Shown piece after piece: positions 40,965-51,259 of a DNA stretch of 64,000 nt. A program made the position numbers and the translations under genes. Position 1 is the first letter of the stretch; each line of letters opens with the position of its first letter. This stretch comes from Gracilaria domingensis (lineage: Eukaryota > Rhodophyta > Florideophyceae > Gracilariales > Gracilariaceae), in the NCBI GenBank assembly GCA_022539475.1, contig VCMS01000291.1, positions 16,251-80,250 on the forward strand. The letters run 5' to 3'. The notes under the pieces were generated by a model. The model had not been told where the DNA came from, ran no database searches, and saw only the letters and a program-made list of their open reading frames with translations.

Positions 40965-43480
40965 AAGCAATACATATGTAACTCCTACGTTGCTAGTCCT
41001 TCGGAAACAACCGATGTAACCGTCGAAGACGTCTCAAAGCTACAAGCCAATGCGGATATTCTCTCCGTGGCACAGCATGATGGTAGTTGTGAACATGTGT
41101 GAATCACTGCAACGTCTACTACCAACACGAGAGCTCTTTATCGCAACACGTCGATTATCCTTGTCGCTGCCGTAGACGATCGTTGCTCTAAACAATTTGA
41201 GATGCGGCACACGGCACGCAACGAATTAGATGTTTGAGTCAAAAGGCTGTCTTGTAGTTGACCTGATACGTCTGGTGTGCTCCTGTGTCTTTCGATTTTT
41301 AGCATCTCGAGATATAGCCTATGGCGTGGTGCCTCCCCAAGTTGTAGAATACTTTTTAACTGACATATCAGCTTTACCGCCCACACCATAAAAGACTGGT
41401 CATAGTGAATGACGGATTTATACGTCAGATAAGAGTGCTACCCCTTCTAAACGTATTTTTGTTAAGAAGCCAATAAGGGACTACGCGAAAACAGCAGTTT
41501 TGTTATGTTTGTTATGTGATTCTGCGGTATCTGATGACTCATCTGATAGAGCCTCGCAGACCGGACAAACAGGAATATCATTCAAAAAGTCACACAAACC
41601 GGAACGCATAATGACATTACATACCCGATCTACTTGGGGGTTTCTTTTCGTACTATTGGGTGAAGTGAGGGCAATATGGGCAAGATAAGTTTCGCAACCA
41701 TGGCATCCAGGTACAAACGGAATTTCCAGACATACTACCGTAATTGCTGTGACACACGCAGAAAGATAAACCATGTTGACCTCTGTCACATTTCGTATGT
41801 CTGGTACCGCATATGTCGTGGTCGATAATCCTCTCTGGGCATATCCAGTTCTAGGTCGGGTTCGGTCTTCATGTGGAGTACTGATCTTTTTCTTGGAGTG
41901 AAGTTGTCCTTGTGTTTCATAAAAGCTGTGAGGGTAAGTCTCATTGTATACGTGGCCTACTCCGGATTCCGTTCTGCATCTCAACCCCCGACACGCACCG
42001 CTCCTCACGCAGCCGCGGCAGCAACGGGAACAACGGGTACCGACGTCGCCGAGATGGTGCGCCCGCCACGTCACTGCGACAGCGCGAGCACCACTTCTTG
42101 CGCGAACGCGCGTAACTGCTGCTGCGGGCTTCGTTCATCATCGTCTGGCCGCTGACCGTTTCGCCGCGAGCGAGACGCCGCTTCGATTAAATCGTGCGCG
42201 GAAGCCATCTCAGCTTGCGTGACGGGTGGCGGTGGCGGTGACGGTGGTGGTGGGAGCTGGAATCCATGGGCTGCAAACGATATATCGACGTGCTGGTGCG
42301 CGTTGGCCAGGCTGACCATGGCATCTTCTGCGTTGAAGGCGCGAGCGGTACGTCCATATTTGCAGTTACTTCCACGTGGTGAACGTTCTTCGCCATCGAG
42401 TAGAGCTCTCTCGTGTGCGCCGTCCGTACAGCTTCACGATTTTCGGCCTCGGGTATTGGAGGCTGTGCACAGATCGTCGTCGGCAGCACATCAGCACGCT
42501 CGCATGCAGCTGTGAAGCGCGTGGCGATGACGTGGTTGTTACCACAAGCCTCCCCGTTCATGCCGGCGACGGCAACATGCCCTCCGGAACGCCAGAAGCG
42601 TCCGCCATTACACGCACTTCTCGTCACTGCAGCGGCGACAACCTTGGTTCGAAATTGTGCGAGCGGTACTTGGTTGTACTGCCGGTCCGTCACGACGTAG
42701 CGTCAGCTGCACTCATACAGTCGCTGCGCCAGAGGTTCGTCGCGAGCCGCTCGCGCGACGGTTCGATCGCCAACGCGTTCGTGGAGACGTCGCCGCTTGG
42801 GCGACGCCGTCGGTGTCAGCGAAGGCAACGTACGTCGCGCGGCGGCAAAGAAGTGACGCGCGGACGATGAACGTCGCCGCCGCGCAGCAAGGCCGCGAAG
42901 TCGCTCTTGCTCGCGCGTCGCGGCGGGCGTGAAGTGGCGTCACCTGCACGCAAACCAGAGAAGACGGTGCCGCGATTTCCGGGACGAAGCGTGTGCGGCG
43001 GCGACGGCGGGGTGCGCGGTGCGGGTTGCACGGCGAGAGCTTTGTGGTTGAGGCGATGACTTTGGCGACGACGATGGTGCTTGTGGACGCGCGCCGCGGG
43101 ATGAGAGGTGGTCGGCGCGCGGGGCGGGTCGGCGGCTTGCTTGGGAGGCGCATGAAGTTGAAGACGATGGGCTTGAAGAGGGGGAGGAAGGGTGTTCGAG
43201 TCGCTCGCTGGGTGGCTCGCGTGACGACGAAGAGGCGGCGCAGCTTGAGGGCGTGTTTGTCGGGCGCGTTCACGGCGGATGAAGAACGATGAAGAGAGGT
43301 GGCGCGGAAAGGTTGCGCTTTCTGCGCTCGTGTTGGCAGAGTCGGCGCGTCATTGTCGCGGCGACGGTTGCAGCGATGGCTTCCTCTTCGGCGTCGTGTT
43401 GACACTCCAATCGCTCCAACACGTGGCCACGGGCCACGTGGCCAACTGGAGGAGCGGATGGTCCCGAGCGCGCAGGCAAT
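40965..43480. other. Region with weak coding signals, GC-rich to the right
   Basis: No family was recognised. On the minus strand, 42071-42319 reads an MVSLANAHQHVDISFAAHG block, a proline run, then a Gln/Arg/Asp-rich end. In another frame 42187-42693 is open over 168 residues. These may be pieces of one decayed gene. 41480-42074 (minus) holds a Cys-rich frame without ATG. 42700-43480 is GC-rich, and Arg/Ala-rich frames there are composition artefacts. A small inverted repeat with CACGTGGCC arms lies at 43420-43440. Confidence 0.35.
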
Positions 43481-43497
43481 GGCGTGCGGCACGCCGT

Positions 43498-43550
43498 GGG
43501 CACGCGGCGTCACGCCGCGTGCCGGGCACGCGGCGTGACGCCGCGTGCCC
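43498..43550. repeat. 53-bp perfect palindrome upstream of NDUFA6
   Basis: Two 26-bp arms are exact reverse complements around one central G at 43524. Each arm is itself close to a palindrome (GGCACGCGGCGT-C-ACGCCGCGTGCC). It ends 84 bp before the NDUFA6 ATG at 43634. Confidence 0.97.
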
Positions 43551-43633
43551 ATCGAGCCTGTCGCCCCTCCGTGCATTGCGCGCAGCTCGGTGCGCCACCG
43601 ATCCGCCGCGAGCACGAGCAATCGTCGCGCACC

Positions 43634-44287
43634 ATGTCGCGGCTGCCTGCGCTCTCCCGCGCGCTGAGCTCGCAAGCGCCGCGCGCGCGTCCCACCGTCG
43701 CCGGCGTCCGCGTCGATGCGTCGCACTACACCGACACGGGCGGCAGTGGCGACGATGCCACCGCGCTCTCCGCCTCACTCGAAGAAGCGTCTCAGAACGC
43801 CGTGCGCCTGTACCGAAACGCTCTCAAGGACGTGCCCGACATGCGCAAGAACTTCAACATTGTGGAGGATGCCGCCCTCGTCAGGCATACCATCCGCGAC
43901 CTTTTTGAGAAGCATGACGCCGTGACAGACCCAAAGATCATCGACATGCTGGTGTTTAAGGGATGGCAGGAGTTGCGTGAGATCAGGGAGCAATGGAAGG
44001 GACGTCATCATATCTATGGGTATATTCAGAGCTACACAGAAAAGTTGATGAGGGAGGAGGCTGCGCGAAGCGCTCAGCAAGCGGGCGTGCAAGGCAAGGA
44101 TGATTTGCTCGCTTTGTGGCGTTCGCGCGGTCTGGTGCCCAATGAACTCGTCACTTGGCCCGTGTTCCTCAAGTGGAAGCAGGACGAAGATGCGAAATTC
44201 CATGCCTTTGCAGTCGATCACAAGTTGTTTACGAGTGAGCAGCTTAACCGTAACAGTCATGCTTCCTCACAATGTACCATCATGTAG
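43634..44287 (+). CDS. NDUFA6: Complex I LYR subunit NDUFA6/B14
   Basis: From the ATG at 43634 the frame gives 217 residues. The N-terminus is rich in Ser, Arg and Ala and low in acidic residues, fitting a mitochondrial presequence. At residues 59-61 is the LYR tripeptide (AVRLYRNAL), followed by DVPDMRKNF, RHTIRDLFEKHDAVTDPKII and LVFKGWQELREI..WKGRHHI. The human protein has the same order: LYR, VP, F, R..VREMF.K, VTDPRVVDLLVIKG..EL, WKQRTHV. LYR proteins bind acyl carrier protein; this one is an accessory subunit of the matrix arm of NADH dehydrogenase. It is longer at both ends than animal forms. The frame is unbroken and converges on malate dehydrogenase. Confidence 0.93.
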   Translation: MSRLPALSRALSSQAPRARPTVAGVRVDASHYTDTGGSGDDATALSASLEEASQNAVRLYRNALKDVPDMRKNFNIVEDAALVRHTIRDLFEKHDAVTDPKIIDMLVFKGWQELREIREQWKGRHHIYGYIQSYTEKLMREEAARSAQQAGVQGKDDLLALWRSRGLVPNELVTWPVFLKWKQDEDAKFHAFAVDHKLFTSEQLNRNSHASSQCTIM

Positions 44288-44429
44288 TGTAGCCTTTCTA
44301 TGTTCTACATGACATTGCCTCAAAAAAGTACATTAAGTACCGACGGTATACATCCTAATGTACACACTCCAAAACCTTTTTTGCTGCGAGCATCTCTCTA
44401 CTTGAGAGTCTCAAGTGCTATTTCAAAAC

Positions 44430-45494
44430 TTAGACCGTGCACAATTCCAGTGCTTCCTGTCGTTCAGCGAACAACTCTTCGGTTGTGGCCGAAACGTACT
44501 TTCGAGAAAACTCATCCAATTCAATACCTTTCACAATTTCGTAGTCCCCACCCGCACCACATCTCACCGGGAACGAGAAATAAACACCTGGCTTCACGTC
44601 ATAGCTTCCATCACTCGACACAGCCATACTCACGATTTTCGAATCGCCCAATATCCAACTCCTCAGATGATCTCCGATAGCGCTCGCAGCCGACATTGCC
44701 GACGACAACCCCCTTGCCTTCAAGATAGCCGCCCCTCTCTTCTGAATACACGGAATGAATTCTTCTGCCACAGCTTGTCGACCACCGAGCTTAGGCATCA
44801 CTGGTTCGCCATTCACCGTGGCGTGCGTCACGTCGGGGTATTGCGTGGCTGAGTGATTTCCCCAGAAAGCCACGCCCTCAACTTGGTCCGCGTTTACGCC
44901 AGTGCGCATTGCGATTTGTCCCACCGCTCGATTTTGGTCCAGTCTTGTCAATGCAGTGATGTTTTCCTTGGGTATCGATGGCGCAAAGTGACTCAGAACG
45001 AGCGCATTGGTGTTCGACGGGTTTCCAACCACTACTACTTTCACATTCTTGGATGCAACACGATCAAGTGCCTGTCCTTGTGCCTTGAAGATGTTCACGT
45101 TCTTGGCAATCAAGTCCCTGCGTTCCATACCTGGGCGACGGGGAAACGAGCCTCCAAGAATGGTCACATCCGCATGTTGGAATGCCACCATAGGGTCATC
45201 TGTCTCAACTATGTTTCGGACCAGCGGGAAAGCACAGTCATATAGCTCCATGACGACACCATGAAGCGCGTCGAGAGCGGGCTTAATTTCCAGTAGACGC
45301 AGTTCAATTGGCTGGTCGCGTCCAAACACATCACCTCTGGCTATAAGCGGAAGAAGGCTGTACGCAATCTGACCAGCGGCACCAGAAACGCACACGGTGA
45401 GAGTTCCCTTTGACTTTTGTGGGTAGTACACGGTTGAAAATGGGTGTGAGTTTTGAATGTAGAGAAGGTAAATACTGTTCAATGAGGTCGACAA
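44430..45494 (-). CDS. Malate dehydrogenase, cytosolic MDH1 type
   Basis: This enzyme interconverts malate and oxaloacetate with NAD(H). The Rossmann start GAAGQIAYSLLPLI, the substrate arginines in PRRPGMERRD, GNPSNTNALV, the catalytic Asp in LTRLDQNRA, the catalytic His in GNHSATQYPD and the helix AAAILKARGLSSAMSAA all match the MDH1/NADP-MDH group. The residue ending strand beta-2 is Glu (LRLLEI), where NAD-specific forms usually have Asp. The frame opens at a TTG (45494) with no in-frame ATG before the domain, so the start must be in an upstream exon. A GTGAGT donor lies at about 45529 on the minus strand, and a Ser/Arg-rich stretch resembling a transit peptide lies upstream. The C-terminus ends at TAA at the expected length. 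Confidence 0.93.
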   Translation of the reverse strand: MSTSLNSIYLLYIQNSHPFSTVYYPQKSKGTLTVCVSGAAGQIAYSLLPLIARGDVFGRDQPIELRLLEIKPALDALHGVVMELYDCAFPLVRNIVETDDPMVAFQHADVTILGGSFPRRPGMERRDLIAKNVNIFKAQGQALDRVASKNVKVVVVGNPSNTNALVLSHFAPSIPKENITALTRLDQNRAVGQIAMRTGVNADQVEGVAFWGNHSATQYPDVTHATVNGEPVMPKLGGRQAVAEEFIPCIQKRGAAILKARGLSSAMSAASAIGDHLRSWILGDSKIVSMAVSSDGSYDVKPGVYFSFPVRCGAGGDYEIVKGIELDEFSRKYVSATTEELFAERQEALELCTV

Positions 45495-45499
45495 GATTT

Positions 45500-45916
45500 C
45501 ACTGTCTGCAGAGGGATACGACTCACGATATCGGAGTTAGGTGTTCCGAGGCTTTTGTACGGGCGAGCTGATGGGCCGGGTGAATTCTGGTGAGCGATGG
45601 GTGAATGGACCGCGTGGACTTTAACTCACGAACAGACGAGTGGCGAAGACGACGAAGCTTGTAAGGCTTGAAGCTGGGTTGAAGTGTTGTACTTGAGGTG
45701 GTGCGAGATGAGACGTGGAGCACACCTGAAGTGCGAAAAACAGGACAAAATGCGCTGCACCCCAGGCTGACCAATTGCAGCTAACCATGTACAACTGGTG
45801 GCGTGGACGATGTCGCACGCTTTTCGCACAGCCTTTCATGTGCAAAGAACGATACGGCAGCTCTTTGGAGGCGGAACGCTTCGCACACTCGAGAGTCGCG
45901 ACAATCCCTCAGTGTT
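45500..45916 (-). promoter_or_regulatory. Probable 5' exon and promoter of malate dehydrogenase
   Basis: On the minus strand an open stretch reading ..STTLQPSFKPYKLRRLRHSS.. up to SEHLTPIS ends at a GTGAGT motif. It is Ser/Arg-rich with few acidic residues, like an organellar targeting peptide. The acceptor site and the initiating ATG could not be fixed (one ATG near 45785 is out of this frame). If right, this isoform is imported into a plastid or mitochondrion. Confidence 0.4.
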
Positions 45917-46079
45917 TCAATAAGGCAGACAGAAAAGGGAGCACGGGAGTATCCACAAAAACAGCCGCGATGGCGTGATAAAAAGTAACGTTGCATGTAT
46001 GAGAGATGCAGCGAAGACGAGAATCAAAAGCGTGCCAATGACACACCGCGCGCAATTGCGGTGACACCAGGACGCTTCC

Positions 46080-47104
46080 TTACATGGGCGGAGGCGGCGG
46101 TGGCGGTGGCGGCGGAGGAGGTGGTGGTGGTGGTGGAGGCGGTGGCGGTGGAGGTGGGGCCAAGGCACCCGGCCGGGCATCCACAGCGCGGTCGGAACAT
46201 TCACCGCTGTGGCAACGGGCTCGGGCCGGTGTGACATAGGCGGCGGCGGCGGCGCATCATGCAATGCCGGTTTGGCGGCGGCTGAAAGCACCGCAGGTGG
46301 AGGCGGAGGTTCATTATCAGGATGCGGCGCATATCGAGCACCTGTCAACCACGTCCCCGTTCCATGTGGCAAGGGCTGTGTCGGAGCCGGCGGCGACGAG
46401 AAATGGGCACGTGATGCGGCGCGACGATGGGGTGGTGCGATTGCGTAGTAGCGATGGCGGTATTCGTCGTACACTCGCTGCACGGTGCGCACGAGAGAAA
46501 GCGAGAGAGTTTTTGCTCGTTGCGCGGCTGGTGGGTTGGAGGCGCGGATTGAAAGGTGAAGGTTTTCGCGACCGACGTAGTCAGGTGAGGAGTGACGGCC
46601 CGATAGGGTGACGGTACAGCCCGTTTGTTGCTCGATGTAACGAAGATATTGATGGTCTGGCCCGCGGAGACGCGCGAGGAGGTCGAGAGAAGGGACGGCA
46701 GCAGGATCCATGTCAGCCCAGACGCGATGCACGTCGGGACGATCACGTTCACCGTGCGCCATGATGGCGAGCAGGTGCTGGACCGCGGCGTCGATATGGG
46801 CCGGTTGCGAGCCACGGATCTTCAGGAAGAGCTTTCGTTGATGGTCGGGGGCGTCGGAAGGTGGTGGTGGATCGGATGGTGGGATGTACCGTCCCTTGGA
46901 GACTATCACGACGTTGTGACGCGCCTCGACGGTCTTGATGTTCGCCGACATCATGGCGAAGCGACGGCCGGGGTGGTCGTTGATTTCCAACTCGCGGAAG
47001 GGCGTGTCGGAGGCGGGTGCGGCGCGGCGCGGCGCGTCGGGCGGCGGGGAGGGCGGCGCGTCCCATTTGCGCTTGCGGTCGAGGCGCTCTGTTTCCACCG
47101 GCAT
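46080..47104 (-). CDS. KHDC4/RIK-type KH-domain protein
   Basis: An ATG at 47104 opens the frame. After a Pro/Arg start come two KH-like regions as in KHDC4 (BLOM7) of animals and RIK of plants: FRELEINDHPGRRFAM..VVIVSKGRYIPP, and DLLARLRGPDHQYLRYIEQQTG with GRENLHLSIRASNP. These proteins bind RNA and act in splicing. The C-terminal part is proline-rich. In the KH frame the tail after about 46180 turns His/Arg-rich, while the neighbouring frame reads about 24 prolines ending in Met then TAA at 46080-46082, the usual style of this family's end. A frame change near 46180 is therefore likely; in the KH frame the stop is at 45917. The start is 51 bp from a 47-bp palindrome and is divergent from UGGT. 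Confidence 0.88.
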
Positions 47105-47154
47105 GATGGCGTGGAGCGCGCCGTCTCGCGGTCGCGTAGACGAGTCGGTTCTTT

Positions 47155-47201
47155 TACCAAACCAAAGTTACTTTAGACTCTAAAGTAACTTTGGTTTGGT
47201 A
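47155..47201. repeat. 47-bp perfect palindrome between KH gene and UGGT
   Basis: Two 23-bp arms (outer part TACCAAACCAAAGTTACTTTA) are exact reverse complements around one central C at 47178. It lies 51 bp upstream of the KH-gene ATG and about 130-210 bp upstream of the UGGT region, in a divergent promoter. Confidence 0.97.
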
Positions 47202-47330
47202 TACTAATATTACTAATAGATACTCGCGGCTCGTTCGGCGCCAAAGGCGCGCTGCGCTAGAACGCGATCGCAACACTAAAGTTACATGCGTCGTGGCGCC
47301 ACACTTGTCCGTCTGCAGAGGCTTTTTGTA

Positions 47331-50175
47331 ATGTATCGCGCGCCTTTTCTGCGCGTTCTCTGCTGCCTTCCGCCGCCCGTTTCTGCGCCGCTGCGGCGCA
47401 CGACGCGGCGTTTGTGGAGCATGGGACGCTTTCGGAACAGCGGGAGCTTGAACTGACGTTGCGCGCCGTCGCGCCAATTGTACGCGACGAGCGTGCCGCC
47501 ATGGCGGCGTTCACGTTGTTACTTGGTGCGCGGCAGTACTCGCCGCCCGTTGCTGTACATCATGCGGCCGCTGATGCGGCGTTGTCTCGCTTTGCGATTT
47601 CGGAAGTCGATGCACCGTCCGTGTTTGTCGTCGATGCTCCGATCAACCGTCGCAACGCTACGCTCATCACCGATCTTGGGCGCGTCGCCGACTGTGAGGC
47701 GTGTCCGTCCGTCGTCGCGACTGACGAGCCGTTGTCGTTTCTGCACCCCATCCAGCCGGAAATCGTCTTGTCGACGCACCCGGTCGCAACTGCGCTTTGT
47801 GTATGCGGACGTCGCATCAAGTTCGTTTTGTGACTGGTTGCCGACGTTGCAGACGCTTGTGGAGCAGCCTTCGCACCGAACCATTCTGCGTTTTTGGACG
47901 CCACCGACTGCAGCGTAGAAACCGCCTTTGCAGGCGGTTTCCGTGCATGCCACGCTGAAGAGCACCGAGTATAAGGTCGTGGATGACCGTGTGTTCGGCA
48001 CCAAGTTGTTTGCGCAATGTGGCTATGCTGGTACTTCTTGTGCGACGCCGCCTACGGTGAACGCGTCCGTCGCGTGGGAGGATGTGTCGGAGCCGCCTTC
48101 GTTTACCGGCTTGCAGGCTTTGCAGTACATTTTGCATGATACGGCCGGTGATACGCGGGCAATGCTTGGCAAGCTGCTGCTGTTTGCGGAGGATATGCCG
48201 TCTGTAACGCGGTCGTCGCACTTTCGAGACGTGCCGTTTGTCAATGCGAGCGCGGAAAAGCAGCTGTATCGCTCGCTGTCTAAGTTAAGGGGGATCATTG
48301 GAGATGGCCAATACCTCTTTATCAACGGCCGTTCTTTCACGCCTCGTTCTCTTTTTCACGCGTCTGAGAAACGTTTCCGTTGTCTGCCGTCCATCTCGAC
48401 CGCCGCGGCGAATACACCGCAGCTTTTCAAGCCTGATACTGAACGTGAGCTCATGTTTCGCGACTTTCATGCCGCGCAGCATGATCCTGATGGCAGCCTT
48501 CGAGTTGATATACGTCTCCATGAGTTGGCGCCCACCGCCTTGGTGCAACTCAATAATATGCACTCAGATTCCAGGTACAAGAAGTGGAAGCCGTTGGATG
48601 TCACTGCCACGGATGACGTCGACCGATTCGTGGCCGCTGTTGAAAAGCAGCGCAATAGAGCGTCGGCATCGAGCAAAAGGCGGCATACCGGTCTCGTGAA
48701 GGTCAAAGCTGACCATCTCTCGCTTGTGCTCGTGTTAGATCCTGGAGATACGCAGCAGTTCGGCTACATGTCGGTTCCACAGTCCGTCATTCGAGCCGAC
48801 CTCCCGATTCAAGTTTCTATGCTTCTTGTGCCAAATGGCAGACCTTCATCACTTGTTACTGCTGGCTTCCATTACTTGCTCAATCTTAAAGGGCGCAAGA
48901 CCGCCGTCAACTTCCTGAAGATGATAACGGAGATATTGGCGTACGTTGGGGCGTTTCAGCCGATCTCTTTGTCTCAAGAAATGATTGACATGTCATTTTC
49001 GCGAATCGCTACAAATATCGATACCGAGTGCTCTTCCATATCGGACATTCTTGATAACGACGACGGCGTAAAGCAAATTCTTGAAGAGTCACTTCGTTTT
49101 GCAGAAACGATGAATCTATTCTCCGACGTTGAGGAAGATGAGGTCGGTGGTAAGGATACGTCGATGATGAACAATGAAGAAATCTCCAAGCGAAAGCTTT
49201 CAATGCTATGTGTCCTAAACGTTATCGTTGTTAAGGATGTAGGCGCCGAAGTGGTTCCTCTAGCCCTTTCGGAGCAAGAACGCATTGCCAAGCTGTTTGA
49301 GGATGATATCTCCGCGGAGACCATGTCAAAGGCGGAGCGCTCATTTGATCGCTGGGTATCTGTGGAACCTAGCCTGATCGTCGTTCGGCGCATTGGAAGG
49401 GGTTTGAAGACAAAAGAACGGCGGACGCGAGTTACCACCAGCGATGACGTTCTTGCCCCAATGACAGGCGGTGGCCTTTACGCCGTGCGCGAATCTCTAA
49501 CAGACATCAACTACATCTCATCGTCCTCAGGAATTGACGACTATACGACGACAGTTTGGCTTGCCGGCATAGATCATACGCTGCCCGAGTTCCTCAGAGC
49601 GAAGCATGTCTTGGAAGAACTGGCTGCATCTGATGTTGTGAAGGAGCTCAAAGCTCGAGTTGCGATTTTGGACCCAGCTTCCGTCATAAACCACGAAGTA
49701 TTGGGGTGTTCCACAGCCTCTTTATGCCTGGATATCCCTGTTGTCGTCATCAATGGCAAACGGCTTCCTACCTCCTTGTTTCCAGAAGTTGACGATGTGG
49801 TGATACAATTAGCGTCGCATTTCGACAGCGCGGACAGATCGAAAATGCGGAACGAAGAGGCGAGACTGTTTCATCGCCTACACACGAATGAAGTTGCAGC
49901 AGCATGTGAGGAGTCCCAAGGACAGCGTGAGGAGATGGTTCCATTTTCCACCATAACAACAGCTATCAAGGAAAATTCACATGAAGCTGTCTCGTATCTT
50001 GACCGTCTCCAGGAAGACCAGCAGCGCACCACCCCCTTGTCCGTTCTTGCTGTTGTTGATCCTTTGAGTCCAGAAGCGTACATTATCACGTCGTTTTTAG
50101 AAGAGCTTCAAGGCGTATATGATTCTGAGACCCTAAGCACGGATGTTGTCCTCGCTCCGAGTAGTAGAGCATTGA
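47331..50175 (+). pseudogene. UGGT: UDP-glucose:glycoprotein glucosyltransferase, truncated relic
   Basis: UGGT is the ER lumenal folding sensor that re-glucosylates misfolded glycoproteins. The N-terminal sensor part is here: an ATG at 47331 with a hydrophobic start, then in another frame the piece at 47414 onward. Next come FVYADVASSSFCDWLPTLQ, LKSTEYKVVDD, QYLFINGRSF, MHSDSRYKKWKPL, GFHYLLNLKG, DYTTTVWLAGID and LAVVDPLSPEA, in family order. There are two frame changes near the start (about 47400 and 47790) and a TAG at 47916-47918. The remaining 760 residues are open, but the sequence ends at about 50175, before the C-terminal catalytic GT24 domain. It meets a truncated Sey1 gene tail to tail. 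It cannot encode an active enzyme. Confidence 0.88.
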
Positions 50176-51256
50176 GGCCCATTTCGGTTCGTCTAGTTTT
50201 CACAGCTTCTGCGGCAGTGCTACCCCTGTAGGAAGCTGTAGCTTGATCAAATGTATGAAAGGCTTCATGGACGATATCATCAGCTCGAGTCCCGTAGTCC
50301 CGAACGGGTCGACGCCATTCAGACTCAATCTCAGCACGAAGTTCCTCCAAGTTCACACCCACAGGACCATCAAAAATGGACATCACTATTTCTCCAACTC
50401 TAAAGTGAGCTGCTAAAGCCGCATGTTTTGGCAGATCAAGGGTAAAATGGGCATCTTCACCCTCCCCACCTGTACTTCGACATATAGCAGACCAAACCGT
50501 CTTCGCCAGAGCGTCAAAACCCTCGAGGGGAACCATGGCAGCCTCTCGTCGTCGGCACCCCTTTGATATGTTCTCTGCTAACTTCTTAACACCGCTTTCG
50601 AATTCTTCTGGGGCATATACCATATGTGGCAATGCCACAACATCCATGTCAAAAAGGGAGGAGAACTGAATCGATCGAAATTTGAGTGAGTCCCACAAAT
50701 TGTGGAGGTCACCCATGAGTACCCGTCGTATAGCAGCAACGTTAGACTCCCCATCATGATCCAGAACGACAATGAGAACGCGTACAGACCGTTGCTTGAT
50801 TACAGTTGAGTTACGACGAAGAGCGACAGCCTGGGCGAATACGGTCTCAAAGAGTTCATAATTGGCGGCGGAATAACGTCCGACATCATGAGCCCACATG
50901 TTTACAATAACCACGTCGGCAAGGGCAAGAGCAAACAGAGTCGTTCTGCTTTCGAAAGCCTTTGCTCCTTCTCCCCTCTCTCGAGAGTCTGTTCCTTCCA
51001 CGTCAAGAATCACTAGCGCATGGGGCTCGGTTCGCAGAGCAGTCCATACACCTGCAGTCGTACGGCGTCTTCCACTCTTTGGAGCATTTAACACTGGAAA
51101 GCCTGTACCAAATGCCCTGTTTAGAAGGGTTGATTTTCCTCCAGACTGACAGCCGACGACTGCAACAGTCGTGTACTGCAATGATGTGTTTCCTTCTGCG
51201 CCAGGAAGAGAATTGATGACGCGCCCCTCAGCGTCAATAAGCTGGCAGGCAGACAT
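50108..51256 (-). pseudogene. Sey1/RHD3 dynamin-like GTPase, 3'-truncated
   Basis: Sey1/RHD3 GTPases fuse ER tubules. An ATG at 51256 opens MSACQLIDAEGRVIN, then the P-loop VVGCQSGGKSTLLN, a switch region with RRRTTAGVW, DVEGTDSRERGE (G3) and LIVVLDHDGES (G4 region). Helices follow with IESEWRRPVRDYGTRADD and TAAEAVKTRR. The family is about 800 residues with a helical bundle and two membrane spans near the C-terminus. Here family sequence stops at about 50180, after roughly 360 residues, and the last ~25 residues to 50108 are antisense to UGGT. The GTPase frame itself is unbroken. Without membrane anchors it could at best be a soluble fragment. Confidence 0.9.
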
Positions 51257-51259
51257 TAT

